Source: Lentinus brumalis | Lineage: Eukaryota > Basidiomycota > Agaricomycetes > Polyporales > Polyporaceae | DNA: 64,000 nucleotides | NCBI GenBank assembly: GCA_001792895.1 | Contig: MARA01000004.1 | Span: forward strand, 124,001-188,000 | Reading direction: 5' to 3' | In this document: piece after piece, positions 62,763 through 64,000 of the stretch | Layout: the number at the start of each line of letters is the position of its first letter | How positions within the stretch are numbered: position 1 is the first letter of the stretch | Notes under the pieces: model-generated | Told to the model about the DNA's origin: nothing | The model's database searches: none | What the model saw: the letters and a program-made list of their open reading frames with translations, nothing else | Made by a program: the position numbers and the translations under genes

Positions 62763-62771
62763 GAGGGGGAG
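62763..62771 (+). promoter_or_regulatory. Polypurine tract
   Basis: GAGGGGGAG immediately before the 3' LTR, the usual plus-strand primer. Confidence 0.8.
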
Positions 62772-63328
62772 TGTTGAACTTACTATGTACTATGGACATT
62801 AGTCGCGCATTAGGCGCTATGGGCACAGCCTCTTACGATAGATCTAAGGCTATGCTTCTTCTTTTCCTTTTTAGGCATACACTACGAAACCATGTGGTTA
62901 CCTGGCTTCTCTTTTGTCCAGTACATTCCAGTGCGTTCTACAACGCTCCGGACTCTTCTAGATATCTCTGGACTGCCTTGTGACCATTCCAATTTGTCGT
63001 TGTCTGAGTCATCTCTACTCGCTCTGACTCAGACTCGTCACATGCTCTCCTTTCTGTTGCTTACTCATGCTACTCCTGCACAGTATATAAGGAGGGACAT
63101 TTGGGCTTCGTCTCCTCAGTCTTTTGCTCTAACTGACTGAGGAGTAAGTACTCGATTACCTATGTGCTCTATGCTCTATACTTACAAGTACTTCGTAGCT
63201 TGTTGTCCACTCGTCTGCTAGGTACTTGTGTCTATGCTATTAGTCTTTTGCTCTAACTGACTGAGGACTTGTTGTCCACTCGTCTGCTAGTCGTTGCGAC
63301 ATAGCCTTCACAGGTTCAGACTTCATCA
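62772..63328 (+). repeat. 3' LTR of the copia element
   Basis: 557 bp, apparently identical to the 5' LTR base for base. Confidence 0.97.
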
Positions 63329-63333
63329 CATGA

Positions 63334-63703
63334 CTGCATAAGTGATACTCACAATGCAGATCGCGGTCATACTGTTACCCACATATGTGTAGAGGTGAGG
63401 GTTCTTGGAATCCGTGTTCTGGCAAATCAAGCACTTGTTAGCCTGAGAGGTGTTACTGTAGTCATCTCCAGCCTGAGGAGCGCGGTTCATGCTTGGGTAA
63501 TGTGGACTCATAGCAAGTTGAGTATTTGAGGCCATGAATCTCATTATAGAGATCAAGGAACAGATGGTATGATGTGAGGGAGAAGCAGTCCGAGCCGGCG
63601 GAGAACATGGCACTACCGCCGAGCGCTTGTATGGGTTCATGCTACTTCTGCACTTCGTGCTTGTCCGTCCGTGTCCGGAGTATAAACAAGGTATGCCAGG
63701 CAA
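63334..63703 (-). pseudogene. Small minus-strand ORF interrupted by the copia element
   Basis: From an ATG near 63534 the frame reads 'MASNTQLAMSPHYPSMNRAP', then 'NKCLICQNTDSKNPHLYTY' and a hydrophobic stretch 'GNSMTAICIVSITYAV', and runs into the element at the target site. On the other side the same frame continues about ten codons to a TAG. Alternatively GTGAGT at about 63349 is an intron donor and the element sits in the intron. Not a recognised family. The start could lie further upstream. Confidence 0.35.
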
Positions 63704-64000
63704 ATAGTTCAGCTGTGCAGCTATACTGAGATGGGGCTATGAGTGACATACTAACGAGAGACTGCTGTGCACAGAGCTCATGAAGTTAGGCTTGTTTCAA
63801 GGTTCCTCTGGCACTCCAGGTTGCAAGATAGTGCCCAAACAATGTCCCACTGGCAGGACAGCTTCACAAAATGTAACACTCAATGATACAAGGTGCTGAC
63901 ATGACATGAGCTAGGCCTGATGTTCGGGATAGGCTGCAAAAAGGCGGAATAGCGGCAGATACCAGGATCTCCAAGGACCCCGTCACGGTCCTCGTACCCC
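63704..64000. other. Window end, nothing recognised
   Basis: Presumed upstream sequence of the interrupted small gene. No supported feature. Confidence 0.3.

Larger units (their letters stand above)
56907..63328 (+). mobile_element. Complete Ty1/copia LTR retrotransposon
   Basis: 6.4 kb with 557-bp LTRs that look identical. They begin TG and end CA, and are flanked by the 5-bp target duplication CATGA (56902-56906 and 63329-63333). Internal order is Gag, protease, integrase, reverse transcriptase, RNase H, which defines Ty1/copia (Pseudoviridae). A primer-binding site matching initiator tRNA-Met follows the left LTR, and a purine tract precedes the right one. Identical LTRs mean recent insertion. 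Despite that, the pol region is broken by seven one-base shifts, all at C or G positions. Confidence 0.97.

Overview
The window is nuclear DNA from a basidiomycete fungus, almost certainly an Agaricomycete. Most introns are about 45-60 nt. Several families are typical of, or restricted to, that group: DUF6699, F-box/LRR-like proteins of about 400 residues, a basidiomycete-type sesquiterpene synthase and a four-helix membrane protein of the DUF7598 kind. Housekeeping genes fix the kingdom (ATP2, ADE4, septin CDC10, Aha1). A polypore-like host is my inference; no marker in the window proves it.

Layout: 0.7-5 kb, an F-box gene and a Crinkler-like/kinase gene. 5.7-10.3 kb, divergent ADE4 and ATP2. 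10.7-11.3 kb, a 290-bp tandem duplication. 11.5-14.2 kb, a DUF6699 gene and an Agaricomycete orphan gene. 14.6-14.8 kb, a foldback element. 15-19.5 kb, a SNF2 helicase. 20-21.5 kb, a sesquiterpene synthase. 22.2-26.8 kb, an F-box/WD40 gene and a second F-box gene. 27.3-28.7 kb, septin CDC10. 30.5-31.6 kb, a membrane SH3 protein. 32.2-37.1 kb, what I read as one long gene joining a CCCH zinc finger, a serine-rich linker, ankyrin repeats and a ClpB-like AAA+ domain. 38.4-41.7 kb, Aha1 with a C-terminal membrane helix and a DUF3429 mitochondrial protein. 41.9-42.7 kb, a foldback element and tRNA-Ser(AGA). 43.4-48.1 kb, two membrane proteins, then ZCCHC8-like and glutaredoxin-like coding regions that abut. 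48.4-52.5 kb, a second tRNA-Ser(AGA), an F-box gene, a coiled-coil gene and a G-protein gamma subunit. 52.6-56.9 kb is gene-poor. 56.9-63.3 kb is a complete Ty1/copia element with apparently identical 557-bp LTRs, a 5-bp target duplication and a primer site matching initiator tRNA-Met. It sits inside or beside a small minus-strand gene.

The most useful cross-cutting observation is that every unexplained frame break has the same form, the loss of one C or G at a place where one more gives the expected protein. I count one in the essential ATP2 gene, one in the terpene synthase, two in the CCCH-ankyrin-AAA gene, possibly one between the glutaredoxin-like and ZCCHC8-like regions, and seven in the otherwise young copia element. 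This looks more like assembly indels than gene decay, and it affects how all 'broken' genes here should be read. The best candidates for undescribed biology are the CCCH-ankyrin-AAA+ architecture, the Crinkler-like header on a kinase, the membrane-anchored Aha1 and the orphan family at 12.5-14.2 kb.
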